A DNA stretch of 64,000 nucleotides, from NCBI RefSeq assembly GCF_947503375.1, contig NZ_CANNDQ010000004.1, positions 273,294 through 337,293 on the forward strand. The letters run 5' to 3'. Within the stretch, counting starts at the first letter, position 1, and each line of letters opens with the position of its first letter. The notes beneath the pieces are model-generated. The model worked only from the letters and a program-made list of their open reading frames with translations. It was not told the origin of the DNA and searched no databases. This document shows positions 25,790 through 35,034 of the stretch, one piece after another. The translations under genes were made by a program, and so were the position numbers. Source of the stretch: an uncultured Psychroserpens sp. Its GTDB lineage: Bacteria > Bacteroidota > Bacteroidia > Flavobacteriales > Flavobacteriaceae.

Positions 25790-27727
25790 ATGGATCATCT
25801 ATTAAAAGCATCAGCCATCATTTTTATTTTCTATGTGTGTTACAAACTCTTTCTGCAACGTGATACTTTTTTCCAATCTAATCGTTGGTTCTTACTCTCT
25901 GGATTAATTTTAGCATCCTGTATTCAATTGATTGTTATTCCAATATATATTGAATATACTCCAGTAGAAACAACAAGTTTTGCAGCGGTAACCAACGTTA
26001 TTGTTCCATTAGCAGAGCAGAGAGAAACTTTTGATATTCAACAATTACTTTTCTGGATCTATATGAGTGGTGTGATTTTTCTTCTTGGTAAATTTTGTAT
26101 AGATTTTCTATCACTTAGAAAAATTTTAAAAACTGGAACTCTTACATATCACGGGAGCTATAAATTAATAGAGACCAATGTGCAAGTTACACCATTTTCT
26201 TTCTTTAATAATATTGTTTACAATCCGAAACAATTCGATGAAAAAGAATTACAACATATTATAAATCATGAAAAAGTCCACTCAAAACAGCTGCATTCTC
26301 TAGATACGATTATATCTCAATTTGCTTGTGTTTTCTTATGGTTTAATCCAATAATATGGCTTTATAAAAATGCACTTCAACAAAATTTAGAATTTATAGC
26401 CGACCAAAAAGCTCAGTATGTTTCTAACTGTGAAAAAACATATCAGACAGTACTCCTCAAAACAAGTTTACAAAATTATCAATTAGCAATCACAAATAAT
26501 TTCTATACATCATTAATCAAAAAACGAATCGTTATGTTACACAAATCAAAATCAAACAAAGCTAATCTTTTTAAATACTTGTTAGTATTACCTTTACTCG
26601 CTTTATTTTTAATGAGTTTTAACACTAAAAATATTTACGTTGAAAAAGAAGTCCCTTTTGAAAGTACCAACAACATCATTAATCCGATTTCAGCAGAAGA
26701 TCATAACCTTTACCATGAAGCACTCGAAATTGAAGTAAAAGAACCTGAAGTTGCTTTACTGAACACAAATAGAAATCAGATTAAAAGTGCTAAGCAAAAT
26801 ATTTCAACTGCAAAAGCGACGCTTAAAAGTCAAACAAAAAACAACGTAATAGGTCATACTACAACTATCAAACCTCTTAGCTTTGAGCACAATACAGATT
26901 TTGTAATTACGAAAGATTTTACTGATGCTGACTTAGACAACTTGAAAGACGAATTAAAGAAGCATGGTGTCACAGCAAAATTCAAAGGCATTAAGCGTAA
27001 TAATAAAGGGGAGATTACAGCAATCAAAGTAGATATCAAGTCTGGTGGTTCAAGTAGTAATTACCAAACAAATTCAGACGCAGGTATTAAACCTATTAAC
27101 ATATCTTTTAGTGAGGATGGCAAGAACATTTCAATTGGTAATACACATTCTAATTACCATACTTCTACTGCTTATGTCTACAAAACAAAAAACGGGAAAC
27201 ACAAATTACATAAAACTGGCAAAAGCTCTAATGTGTATGTTATTGGAGAACGTAATGGTACTAAATCAAAAGTTATTGTAAATGGCAAAAAAATAAAGAC
27301 ACTTGGAAAGACTAGAGCGTTTGAAATTATCTCAGATGACGACGGCGAAAATGAAGAAGAAGTTGAACTTATTATACAAACTATTGATGATCGTGAAAAT
27401 GATGAAGAAATTGAAATTATCATAGAAGAAGAGGAAGAAATAGAAGAAAATTATGATGTTGAAGTTATAAAAGGAAAAGTATTGGTAAGCAGAGGAAATA
27501 AGAGAGGTAAAGTGCATACCATTGGCAGAGATAAATCAATTGTAATCTCAGGAAGTACTGGTAAAAACCCACTGTTTATTTTAGACGGTAAAGAAATTTC
27601 TCCAGACAAAGCACACGATCTAGATCCAGACGATATTGAGAAAATTGAAGTTTTAAAAGGTGAAAGTGCCACAAAAAAATATGGAGAAAAAGCTAAAGAT
27701 GGTGTTATTATAATTGTAACTAAATAG
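25790..27727 (+). CDS. M56 (BlaR1-like) metalloprotease with C-terminal plug-like domain
   Basis: A 645-residue membrane sensor-protease. The N-terminal 270 residues contain about four helices and a cytoplasmic zinc-protease domain with INHEKVHSKQLHSLD (HExxH at residues 160-164). After the last helix (LLVLPLLALFLMSFN) comes a long periplasmic region, not a penicillin-binding domain: a coiled, acidic section with EEEEEIEENYDVE, then at about 595-645 a TonB-receptor plug-like motif (PLFILDGKEISPDKAHDLDP, IEVLKGESATKKYGEKAKDG). That tail is common in Bacteroidota M56 proteins. It pairs with the BlaI gene 2 bp upstream; it probably degrades BlaI in response to an envelope signal. Confidence 0.9.
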   Translation: MDHLLKASAIIFIFYVCYKLFLQRDTFFQSNRWFLLSGLILASCIQLIVIPIYIEYTPVETTSFAAVTNVIVPLAEQRETFDIQQLLFWIYMSGVIFLLGKFCIDFLSLRKILKTGTLTYHGSYKLIETNVQVTPFSFFNNIVYNPKQFDEKELQHIINHEKVHSKQLHSLDTIISQFACVFLWFNPIIWLYKNALQQNLEFIADQKAQYVSNCEKTYQTVLLKTSLQNYQLAITNNFYTSLIKKRIVMLHKSKSNKANLFKYLLVLPLLALFLMSFNTKNIYVEKEVPFESTNNIINPISAEDHNLYHEALEIEVKEPEVALLNTNRNQIKSAKQNISTAKATLKSQTKNNVIGHTTTIKPLSFEHNTDFVITKDFTDADLDNLKDELKKHGVTAKFKGIKRNNKGEITAIKVDIKSGGSSSNYQTNSDAGIKPINISFSEDGKNISIGNTHSNYHTSTAYVYKTKNGKHKLHKTGKSSNVYVIGERNGTKSKVIVNGKKIKTLGKTRAFEIISDDDGENEEEVELIIQTIDDRENDEEIEIIIEEEEEIEENYDVEVIKGKVLVSRGNKRGKVHTIGRDKSIVISGSTGKNPLFILDGKEISPDKAHDLDPDDIEKIEVLKGESATKKYGEKAKDGVIIIVTK

Positions 27728-27754
27728 AACTAAATCAACCAAGATAGGATGATA

Positions 27755-27792
27755 AAGCCTGAACTAATGATCTAACAGTTCAGGCTTTTTTT
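27755..27792. terminator. Terminator after the M56 gene
   Basis: An 11-bp stem AAGCCTGAACT (27755-27765) with AGTTCAGGCTT (27777-27787), an 11-nt loop and a T run on the plus strand. The convergent endonuclease gene ends inside the T run at 27791, so the site may act both ways. Confidence 0.85.
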
Positions 27793-29776
27793 ATTTGACG
27801 ATTATCTTTTTAGTTACAGTTTGTTCTTCAGAAATAAGCTTAAGCATATAGATTCCACTTGAAAGTTTCAAATCAATACTAGTTTCAGTATTAACTGTAG
27901 TAAATGACTTCAATTTTCTACCTTCTATTGAGAACACCAATAATTCGGCCTCACTTTTTAAACCTTTAATACTAATAACACCTTTTGTAGGGTTAAGATA
28001 TACCTCTATTTTACTAGTTTCAAATTCAGTAATACCTAAAGGCTGATCCCAAATATTACCAACATTATTACCCCAAATGTATTCTACTAAATCAGGGTGA
28101 TCAATGAATGGATTCCTGTTAAATTGCCATGTGTAAATAACATTGTTTCTATTCATTTCAAAATCGTCTGGTGGATCATTTCTATGCCAATCCAATAAAG
28201 TGGCTAAATCACCTAACTCTCCTGTAGAACCTTCAGGAAAACCATTTACAACCTCTAATCCGTTAAATCTCACTGCCATGTACAACACGCTTCTAGCAAC
28301 ATCTCCATAAAAACTACCCGCTGTAGCTACAGGACCAGTATACTGACCATAATGCTGATTACCACGAGTACTATTTTCTGGACCATCTGCAGCACGAAGC
28401 GCGTGCGCATCTGAATTTCCATGACGTAAAGAATCTGCTGTTGTATTCCAGAAGACTTCCCTCCCATCTGCTATTTCATCTTCTTCAATATCAAAAAAAC
28501 CACCTCGAGATCTTGGGTAAGTATGCTCTCTATTCCATTTGCCATTGTTATTAGACGTTGTTTGAAAATCTAACTTAGGTCTACCTTGTTCGGTATACAA
28601 CAACCATACTTGATTACTATTTAAAGGATTTTGATCAGCTTCCTTCAAAATATCTATGATATCTGCATAGGTTTGAGTTCTAACAACTCCTTCCTCAGCT
28701 ATGATATTCTGTAATGCTTGTCTCAATACAGTATCAGATAATCCATCAAGTGTATTGTAATAATCTGCTGGTTGAGTGCTTGAAACAATTCCAGAAGTTG
28801 GGCTTAAAGGTGTACCATAAGCTGCAACTGTAAAATCGTTATCTACGATTCTTATATCAAGATTGTCATTCAATGCAATAAACTCTGCTGGCAAACTCTC
28901 AAATCTAACTCGTGCAACTTCATCGCCTTCATCGTCTGCATCATCAATAAGTGTAATTGTAGTTGATGCATTGGTTAGACCAATAGGAATAGTTATGGCA
29001 GTATTCCCTGAAAAATCTGAAGTATTGAACCCAGAATTATCTAATAAAATATTAAAATTCAATACATCAGTAGCAGGGTTTTGTAATGCAAAAGAAATAT
29101 CAAAACTATCAGTTTCGTCGTATTGAGATTGATCAATAGTGAAACTAATTCCGTTCAAGACCACACCACTTCCATCATTAAGTTGTCTTGGTGTAGGCGT
29201 AGTAGAAGTATAAGTGACATTACCATCCATATCCTCAAACCTTTGAATAGAATTAGTATTATTACTAGAACCTTCATTGATTTGTTCAATAGTTGCGAAG
29301 TTTGGATCATCATTGAAAATGTCTATCATATCGATATCGTCAGCATCAGAGGTGTCATAGATTAGTACGTCTATTAAATTATCAATTGTAGCAACTGTCT
29401 CTTCGGGAAAATCAAAATCGTTAGCTTGATAAATAGCAACGGCATCAGCTCCATTTTGAATCACATTTTCAGAAATAAGCAATTGAGGCACTGGTGAAAC
29501 CGAATTACTTCCTATTAATAATAAGCCATTAATATCTGTTGTAAAACCATCGAGATCTATTGTAAAATAGCTTGAGTTACCTCCAGAAGTTGATCCGTTA
29601 AAAAAAACGAGAACAAAGCCATCAAGGTTAAAATTTGGCACTTCAGAAAGCAGCTCAACAAACTCCATATTATCAGTACCTGGTGTATCACAGTCTAGTT
29701 CATTGATCACCACCTGAGAAAATACTGATTGACAGATAAAAAATAAAATAACAACGTTTAATAATGATTTCATCAT
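27791..29776 (-). CDS. Secreted endonuclease I-family protein with T9SS-type sorting tail
   Basis: A 661-residue exported protein with signal ending CQSVFSQ. Residues 22-180 look like a lamin-tail domain (VVINELDCDTPGTDNMEFVEL). Residues 205-310 are Calx-beta-like (LIDDADDEGDEVARVRF). An endonuclease I domain at about 330-560 carries NREHTYPRSRGGF and DAHALRAADGPENSTRGNQHYG. The C-terminal 80 residues end in a type IX secretion sorting pattern (VYLNPTKGVISIKG, SSGIYMLKLISEEQ, KKIIVK). The protein would be secreted or surface-bound and digest extracellular DNA or RNA for nutrients. Family calls are firm, domain limits approximate. Confidence 0.9.
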   Translation of the reverse strand: MMKSLLNVVILFFICQSVFSQVVINELDCDTPGTDNMEFVELLSEVPNFNLDGFVLVFFNGSTSGGNSSYFTIDLDGFTTDINGLLLIGSNSVSPVPQLLISENVIQNGADAVAIYQANDFDFPEETVATIDNLIDVLIYDTSDADDIDMIDIFNDDPNFATIEQINEGSSNNTNSIQRFEDMDGNVTYTSTTPTPRQLNDGSGVVLNGISFTIDQSQYDETDSFDISFALQNPATDVLNFNILLDNSGFNTSDFSGNTAITIPIGLTNASTTITLIDDADDEGDEVARVRFESLPAEFIALNDNLDIRIVDNDFTVAAYGTPLSPTSGIVSSTQPADYYNTLDGLSDTVLRQALQNIIAEEGVVRTQTYADIIDILKEADQNPLNSNQVWLLYTEQGRPKLDFQTTSNNNGKWNREHTYPRSRGGFFDIEEDEIADGREVFWNTTADSLRHGNSDAHALRAADGPENSTRGNQHYGQYTGPVATAGSFYGDVARSVLYMAVRFNGLEVVNGFPEGSTGELGDLATLLDWHRNDPPDDFEMNRNNVIYTWQFNRNPFIDHPDLVEYIWGNNVGNIWDQPLGITEFETSKIEVYLNPTKGVISIKGLKSEAELLVFSIEGRKLKSFTTVNTETSIDLKLSSGIYMLKLISEEQTVTKKIIVK

Positions 29777-30218
29777 TCTTAATTTTGCACAAATGTAATC
29801 ATCAATTTGGGTATAATTAATTTACGGCTATATTAAATGACTAATTTTAACATAACTGGCCTAAACTACAACTCTATTAAGTTAAAATTAAAATCAAATT
29901 TTTATTTGATAAAAAGACCGAACTACCAAAAAGTAGCATTTTAAAGACAAAACTCTCCTTGGTTAAAAAAAAACATAAGAAAACCCCCCTTCAATTATTA
30001 TAATTTATAATAATAATTAACATTTATAATTACAAATTATAACATTTATTAAGAAAGTCACATTATTTATGAAATGCATTTCATCTTTTTAGTTATAATT
30101 TTATATTCAATTTCATAGATTTCATATAAATCTTTTGGATAATGGTTTTTCATGGTGATATATTGAAAACTCAATCGAAAAAAATTAGCCAAGTATTAAC
30201 CTTTAAAACCAAAAAATT

Positions 30219-30269
30219 ATGATCACACTAGCAAAATTATTAATTGATGTTCTTTTCTCAATTGTATAA
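30219..30269 (+). CDS. Possible hydrophobic micro-ORF (16 residues)
   Basis: ATG at 30219 opens MITLAKLLIDVLFSIV and stops at TAA 30267-30269. The upstream 14 bases are A-rich, as is usual before starts in this phylum. A 10-bp stem with a T-rich tail follows 31 bp later. The peptide is hydrophobic with one Lys and one Asp, similar in character to type I toxins or leader peptides. No clear TTG/TAnnTTTG promoter was found, and a frame this short can arise by chance. Confidence 0.25.
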   Translation: MITLAKLLIDVLFSIV

Positions 30270-30300
30270 AAAACACCAGATTTAATATCTAACCAGAAAT

Positions 30301-30338
30301 GTAAAACTTAGTCTAGAATAAGTTTTACATTTACTTTT
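30301..30338 (+). terminator. Hairpin with T-rich tail in the 30-kb spacer
   Basis: GTAAAACTTA at 30301-30310 pairs perfectly with TAAGTTTTAC at 30319-30328 over an 8-nt loop, followed by ATTTACTTTT. No annotated gene ends here, so it implies a short transcript from the spacer or an RNA structure. Confidence 0.5.
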
Positions 30339-30479
30339 AAAATCCAACTTCAAAAAACAGTTTTATTTTTAACTTAAATATTTAAGTATAACATCTCGAT
30401 TATTTTTAAGGTTTAGAAAAATACCCTAAAGTTCTGTTAAAAAACGTAACGCTTGTGTTAAAACAGTTACTACACTAGT

Positions 30480-31337
30480 ATGACCTTTAATAGAACTATT
30501 TTTAATGAGTTAAACTCTAAAGACAATGCTATAATTAAATCAAATGTTAAACAGTTTGAAGGTCAATTAGAAGCATCAGGTCTATCCATAAAAGTACCCA
30601 TCAATGGTGTTGAAAATTACACTATCAATCACATCAATTATAAAGTAAAACCTGGTGAGTTCTTATTAGTAAACAAAGGCGAACAGATCTCTTGCCACTT
30701 AGATTCAAAAACTTCAGTTGAATCCATGTGCATCTATTTAAACTATGATGTTTATCAATCTATAATCGATACGCTGAGCAATTCTTATACATTAGACCAT
30801 CAAGACAACGGTAATTCTAAACATTTGCTTTCAGACAAGTATTATCTTGAAAATTGCGATCTAAGTAATATGATAAAGCAACTAGCACAATGTAAGAATT
30901 TATATGATCTAACTGAAGAAGATTATATTACAATCTCCGAAAGACTTGCCAAACATCAAATGCAGCAATTTCAAATGGTTAATAGTTTAGGCGCGTTACA
31001 TACTAATACCAAAATAGAATTACTTAAGCGACTGCGAACTGCCAAAGCTTTTATTAATGATAATTATTACAAAAACATAATGCTATCTGATATCTCAGAA
31101 GCCTCTTACCTATCAAAATACCATCTACTCAGATCATTTAAAGACGTTTACAAGACAACACCATATAAAGCTCTACAAAATAGAAGAATAGAAAAAGCCA
31201 AAATGCTTTTAGCTTTAGGGGAATCAATTCAAGATACAGCTTTGAAATGTGGCTTCAATGATAGGCGCTCATTTAGTAGAGTATTTAAAAAATCTGAAGG
31301 GATAACACCTCTAAAATTTCAATATCATAGCTCTTAA
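30480..31337 (+). CDS. AraC family transcriptional regulator
   Basis: A 285-residue regulator. The N-terminal half has a cupin-like sensing domain (INYKVKPGEFLLVNKGEQISC). The C-terminal 100 residues form the AraC/XylS double helix-turn-helix: AKAFINDNYYKNIMLSDISEASYLSKYHLLRSFK, then DTALKCGFNDRRSFSRVFKK with the closing GITPLKF. The ATG is at 30480. It is followed 97 bp later by the beta-lactamase-phosphatase fusion on the same strand, its most likely target. The inducer is unknown; the family is certain. Confidence 0.93.
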   Translation: MTFNRTIFNELNSKDNAIIKSNVKQFEGQLEASGLSIKVPINGVENYTINHINYKVKPGEFLLVNKGEQISCHLDSKTSVESMCIYLNYDVYQSIIDTLSNSYTLDHQDNGNSKHLLSDKYYLENCDLSNMIKQLAQCKNLYDLTEEDYITISERLAKHQMQQFQMVNSLGALHTNTKIELLKRLRTAKAFINDNYYKNIMLSDISEASYLSKYHLLRSFKDVYKTTPYKALQNRRIEKAKMLLALGESIQDTALKCGFNDRRSFSRVFKKSEGITPLKFQYHSS

Positions 31338-31434
31338 AATAAATAATTGATACACATTATTATTGCATTAGCAATAATTGTAACCTTTAATTACGTATTA
31401 AAATCTTTATTTGATACTCATAAAATAAAACTTC

Positions 31435-33042
31435 ATGTACAATCAAAAATTTATCATTACTGCTTTAATATTTATTCTTACCATATCAGTCTGTGGCCTT
31501 TCCGAAAACATAAATATTGAAAATAATGAAACTACTATTGAAAATGGTCTTAATGAAATTATTGAAGAGCGAGGCATTCCTGGAATTACTTTGTCTATAA
31601 CAGTTTCTGGAAAAACCACAACGTATTCCTCTGGCTTTGCAGATATTGAAACACAAACACCTATGAATAAAACACATAGAATGCTTTTAGGTAGTACTGG
31701 AAAATCAATATTTGCCGCACTAGCTTTAAAACTTGAAAGTGAAGGTGTTATAAATTTAAATGATAAGGCAGAAAACTATTTAGGTCATGAAACTTGGTTT
31801 ACAAAAATTGCAAATCATGAGAATATTACCATAAGAAGCTTATTAAATCATACTTCAGGTGTCCCAGAATATGTGTATACTCGAGAATTATGGCAAACAA
31901 TAAAAGACCAACCAAATAAAAAATGGACTGCTAAAGACCGAATGAGTCTTATTTCTGATATGCCTTCGAGATTTAATGTTGGAGAAGGCTGGTCATATGC
32001 AGATGCTAACTACATTATACTTGGTGCTTTGATAGAACAAGTTACTAAAAAAGACATCTACATTTTAGCCAAGGAAGAGTTACTACAACCTCATCATATG
32101 GTAAGCACCGATCCGTCAACACAACAACGTTTAGAAAACTTATCATCAGGCTATTCTGGAAACTTCTTCGGAACGTTATTTGGTGAAAAAATAGCCACAC
32201 TAGGATTGTATAACCTTAACCCTCAATTTGAATGGACAGGTGGAGGTTTTATTACAACATCAGAAGATTTATCTAAATGGATCTATCAACTCTACAATAA
32301 TAAAATACTTACCAAAAGTAATACTAAAGCAATGTTTCACTCAGCTATAAATAGAGTAACCGCAAAAGAGGATCGCTTTGGATATAGTTTAGGTACAGAA
32401 GTGTTTGAAACACGTTACGGCACAGCATATGGTCATACAGGTTTTATGCCAGGATATTCAACTTTTATGGCTCATTTTCCAGATTACGACACTTCAATCG
32501 CTTTTCAAATAAATATAGACCCTTACAGTAAACAACTAAAGAAAAGTGCATCAGTTTTTGAATTGATCGATGAAATTCTACCGCTAATACTTAAAACAAA
32601 TAAAGTACATAAAAAAACCACTACGCTATATTTTGTTCGCCATGCGGAAAAAGCTAATGATGGCACAAGAAACCCTGGACTAACCAATGAAGGGAAATCC
32701 AGATCAGAATTGATTTCTAAAATTATGGGATCTAAAAACATAAACGCAGTTTACAGTACAGCCTACAAACGAACTACAGAGACTGCACAACCTTTAGCAA
32801 AATTAATTGGTAAGAATGTTAACTTTTATGATCCAACAAACACGACCTCCATATTAGACATCATTGCAAAAAATGAAGGTCAAAACATTGTTATTGTTGG
32901 TCATTCAAACACCATACCTGCAATGCTCAACTTTTTAGAGAAAAGCAGTAATTATCAAGTAATACCAGAAGCTGAATATGACAATCTTTTCAAAGTAATG
33001 TATTCAAGCAACAAAACTATTGTATCAGAAAACAAATATTAA
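31435..33042 (+). CDS. Serine beta-lactamase-like hydrolase fused to a histidine phosphatase
   Basis: A 535-residue exported protein whose signal peptide runs to about residue 24 (FILTISVCGLSEN). Residues 35-375 are a class C beta-lactamase/DD-peptidase-like hydrolase: SxxK at S87-K90 (GSTGKS), a Tyr motif in GWSYADANYIILG, and HTG at 334-336 (YGHTGFMPGY). Residues 396-530 are a SixA/phosphoglycerate-mutase-like domain with catalytic RHAE at 402-405, a conserved STAYKRTTETA and the second His in IVGHSNT. One frame spans both, with no stop or frameshift. The fusion is unusual; the substrate of either half is unknown. Confidence 0.88.
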   Translation: MYNQKFIITALIFILTISVCGLSENINIENNETTIENGLNEIIEERGIPGITLSITVSGKTTTYSSGFADIETQTPMNKTHRMLLGSTGKSIFAALALKLESEGVINLNDKAENYLGHETWFTKIANHENITIRSLLNHTSGVPEYVYTRELWQTIKDQPNKKWTAKDRMSLISDMPSRFNVGEGWSYADANYIILGALIEQVTKKDIYILAKEELLQPHHMVSTDPSTQQRLENLSSGYSGNFFGTLFGEKIATLGLYNLNPQFEWTGGGFITTSEDLSKWIYQLYNNKILTKSNTKAMFHSAINRVTAKEDRFGYSLGTEVFETRYGTAYGHTGFMPGYSTFMAHFPDYDTSIAFQINIDPYSKQLKKSASVFELIDEILPLILKTNKVHKKTTTLYFVRHAEKANDGTRNPGLTNEGKSRSELISKIMGSKNINAVYSTAYKRTTETAQPLAKLIGKNVNFYDPTNTTSILDIIAKNEGQNIVIVGHSNTIPAMLNFLEKSSNYQVIPEAEYDNLFKVMYSSNKTIVSENKY

Positions 33043-33046
33043 ACTT

Positions 33047-33406
33047 ATGAAAAACGGAATGTATAAAAGTGATCCAGTTTTAGCATCATTAGAAATAGAA
33101 AAGACAGTTACCTTTTATGAAAAGAAATTGGGTTTCAAAAGGTCTTGGTGTGATGCCAATTATGGAATTGTTAATAGGGATAAGATCTCTATTCATTTTT
33201 GGCATTGTAACGACAAGATATTCCCTGAAAACACGAGTTGCTATATCTATGTAGATAATGTAGAGAAGTTATTTGATGAGTATGAGAAAAAAGGAGTGGT
33301 ACATCCCAATGGAACCTTAGAGAATAAGCCTTGGGGCATGAAAGAATTTGCAATTTTAGACCATGATGGTAATATGATTAAATTTGGAGAACTCAATGAA
33401 AACTAA
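33047..33406 (+). CDS. VOC/glyoxalase-fold protein (bleomycin resistance-like)
   Basis: A 119-residue single-domain VOC protein from the ATG at 33047 (MKNGMYKSDPVLASLEIEKT). Family traits are VLASLEIEKTVTFYEKKLGF, the metal-ligand region ISIHFWHC, CYIYVDNVEKLFDEYEKKGV and the closing FAILDHDGNMIKFGE with the C-terminal Glu. Such proteins act as glyoxalases, dioxygenases or antibiotic-binding proteins. A more upstream TTG in this frame lies inside the preceding gene and was not used. It starts 4 bp after the fusion gene's stop, and the next gene overlaps its end by 11 bp, so the three are cotranscribed. Confidence 0.88.
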   Translation: MKNGMYKSDPVLASLEIEKTVTFYEKKLGFKRSWCDANYGIVNRDKISIHFWHCNDKIFPENTSCYIYVDNVEKLFDEYEKKGVVHPNGTLENKPWGMKEFAILDHDGNMIKFGELNEN

Positions 33407-34169
33407 AATAAAGACATGTTTGACAGCACTATCCATATTTTTTTTATGTATAGCTACTCATTCACAAACAAGTGAGGTAAATAATAGAGAGGTATCTAAT
33501 GATACCAATCCTACTATTATAACAGATTGGTATAACAGAGTTGATATTTCCAAATTAAATAACACATCAGATGCTTATAGCATTGTTTGGAAAGGCGAAG
33601 TAGCCGGCTCAATGAAATATCATAAAACTATAGAAAATGGCAAACTCATTATACAAGACACTTCAGAACTAAAAGGGATTGTATGGGAAAAACTAGATGT
33701 GTCAATTAATCTGGAAGATATGTCTATGAATACAGGAGATGTCACAGTAAATTATCCTCAAAATAAAACTAAAATGTCTGGTAATGTAGAATGGGTCGGA
33801 CAAAATATACAAGGAACTTACACTATAAATCAAGAAAACGATATAAAAACCATCCCAATCGATTTTAATCCAAAGAATAGAGTTTTAGGAAGAGCAGCCA
33901 TTTTTGCACTAATACCAGCTTTGCCAATAAAAGAAAGTATAGAATACAAGATCGACATGTTTGCATTTTCTAATGCAGAAATATGGCATATGAACTTGAA
34001 TGTGATTGGCAAAAAAAATATCACATGGCATAATAAAGAGGTTGAGGTCTATCAAATAAATCTAACTGGCGGCAAGGTAAATAACATAGTCTATATGACC
34101 ACAGATGGATCTGGAAAGCTACTTCAAATTGACGTTGTTGGACAAGACATGCAAGTTATTTTAAATTGA
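33396..34169 (+). CDS. Secreted protein of unknown function (DUF3108-like pattern)
   Basis: A 257-residue exported protein from the ATG at 33396: MKTKIKTCLTALSIFFLCIA, then cleavage near THSQ. The mature part is rich in beta strands, with WKGEVAGSMKYHKTIENGKL, VNYPQNKTKMSGNVEWVG, and a closing VYQINLTGGKVNNIVYMTTD and GKLLQIDVVGQ. That end resembles the DUF3108-type periplasmic proteins, in which a converted substrate is read out, but the match is only by eye. The start overlaps the VOC gene by 11 bp, which ties it to the fusion operon. The role is unknown. Confidence 0.6.
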   Translation: MKTKIKTCLTALSIFFLCIATHSQTSEVNNREVSNDTNPTIITDWYNRVDISKLNNTSDAYSIVWKGEVAGSMKYHKTIENGKLIIQDTSELKGIVWEKLDVSINLEDMSMNTGDVTVNYPQNKTKMSGNVEWVGQNIQGTYTINQENDIKTIPIDFNPKNRVLGRAAIFALIPALPIKESIEYKIDMFAFSNAEIWHMNLNVIGKKNITWHNKEVEVYQINLTGGKVNNIVYMTTDGSGKLLQIDVVGQDMQVILN

Positions 34170-34283
34170 TCAATTAATATTTATCCCATTAATTTAATTA
34201 TAAGCAATATTTGAACCCAAGGTTTAATTCGTAGAAACTAATTTTATATTAATTAATCAATCAATACAAATTCAATCAAAAAA

Positions 34284-34886
34284 ATGACAGTTCAATTCAA
34301 AACAAAAAGCACTTTGTGGATTGCCTTTTTACTCATAACTATTGGCGCTATAGACGCTCAAAATAAAACTGTAGTTGAAGTACAAGAAGCGCCAGCTACC
34401 AAAGAAAAAACTAAAAAAAAGCTACATAAATATCTTGGTGACAAAAAAAAGAATGATCAAAAAACTATTGAAGTTATCGAGATCGATGTAAATAGCAACA
34501 AAAAAACCAGCACAGATTCTGAGGTGATTTATACAAAACCTAACAGCAACAGTAATACAACATCATCTTCATCTTTTTCATATTCTTCTGCTAATGGGAA
34601 ACCAAACATTGGAAAATATTCCGTTGCAGAATATTTTGATAAAAAAAAGAATAAACAACGTGAAATATTAGAAACTAGGCTAATTCAAATGGCAATTGAG
34701 GCTGGTTATATTACTGACCAGGACTCAATTGCCGACTTTAAGATCACTCAAGATTCAGTTTTGATCAATGGTAAGATAATTGTAGGAGAATTTGCAGAGT
34801 CTATTCAAACTGAGATAAAGGAAACCATTGACCATGGTGAACAATATAATTTCAATTTTTCGAGGACGATCTTTTTCAAAAACTGA
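34284..34886 (+). CDS. Exported low-complexity protein of unknown function
   Basis: A 200-residue exported protein (MTVQFKTKSTLWIAFLLITIGAIDAQ). The mature N-terminal half is lysine-rich, then Ser/Asn-rich (NSNSNTTSSSSFSYSSANG); residues 115-190 look folded (NIGKYSVAEYFDKKKNKQRE, ILETRLIQMAIEAGYI). I do not recognise a family. It lies 114 bp after the preceding secreted protein and ends 23 bp before a strong terminator, so it either closes the AraC-linked operon or has its own promoter. TTAATTAATCAATC repeats lie just upstream of the start. Confidence 0.6.
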   Translation: MTVQFKTKSTLWIAFLLITIGAIDAQNKTVVEVQEAPATKEKTKKKLHKYLGDKKKNDQKTIEVIEIDVNSNKKTSTDSEVIYTKPNSNSNTTSSSSFSYSSANGKPNIGKYSVAEYFDKKKNKQREILETRLIQMAIEAGYITDQDSIADFKITQDSVLINGKIIVGEFAESIQTEIKETIDHGEQYNFNFSRTIFFKN

Positions 34887-34909
34887 TGTTTAGTGTTGTT
34901 TATGAATGT

Positions 34910-34946
34910 AGAGCCTTAATTATTAGTTTTATTAAGGCTCTTTTTT
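34910..34946 (+). terminator. Terminator closing the AraC-linked cluster
   Basis: AGAGCCTTAAT (34910-34920) pairs with ATTAAGGCTCT (34931-34941) over a 10-nt loop and is followed by a T run. Confidence 0.85.
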
Positions 34947-35034
34947 ATTATATAAACTTTAAGATTAGATATAAGTCAATAATCGTTTGACTTGACCATA
35001 TAAAATCTGTATTTTTAAATCACTTTAAGACATC

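Larger units (their letters stand above)
29777..30479. other. 703-bp AT-rich spacer with micro-ORF and hairpin
   Basis: No gene above 30 codons is seen between the endonuclease and the AraC gene. The section 29990-30060 is built from short AT repeats (ATTATAATTTATAATAATAATT). The part at 30219-30328 holds a 16-codon ORF and a stable hairpin, listed separately. The last 150 bp are the probable promoter region of the AraC gene. Confidence 0.6.

Noticed and set aside
29990..30060. AT-repeat stretch as a CRISPR or replication origin
   Set aside because: There are no regular spacers or DnaA-box cluster; it is simple AT-rich sequence.
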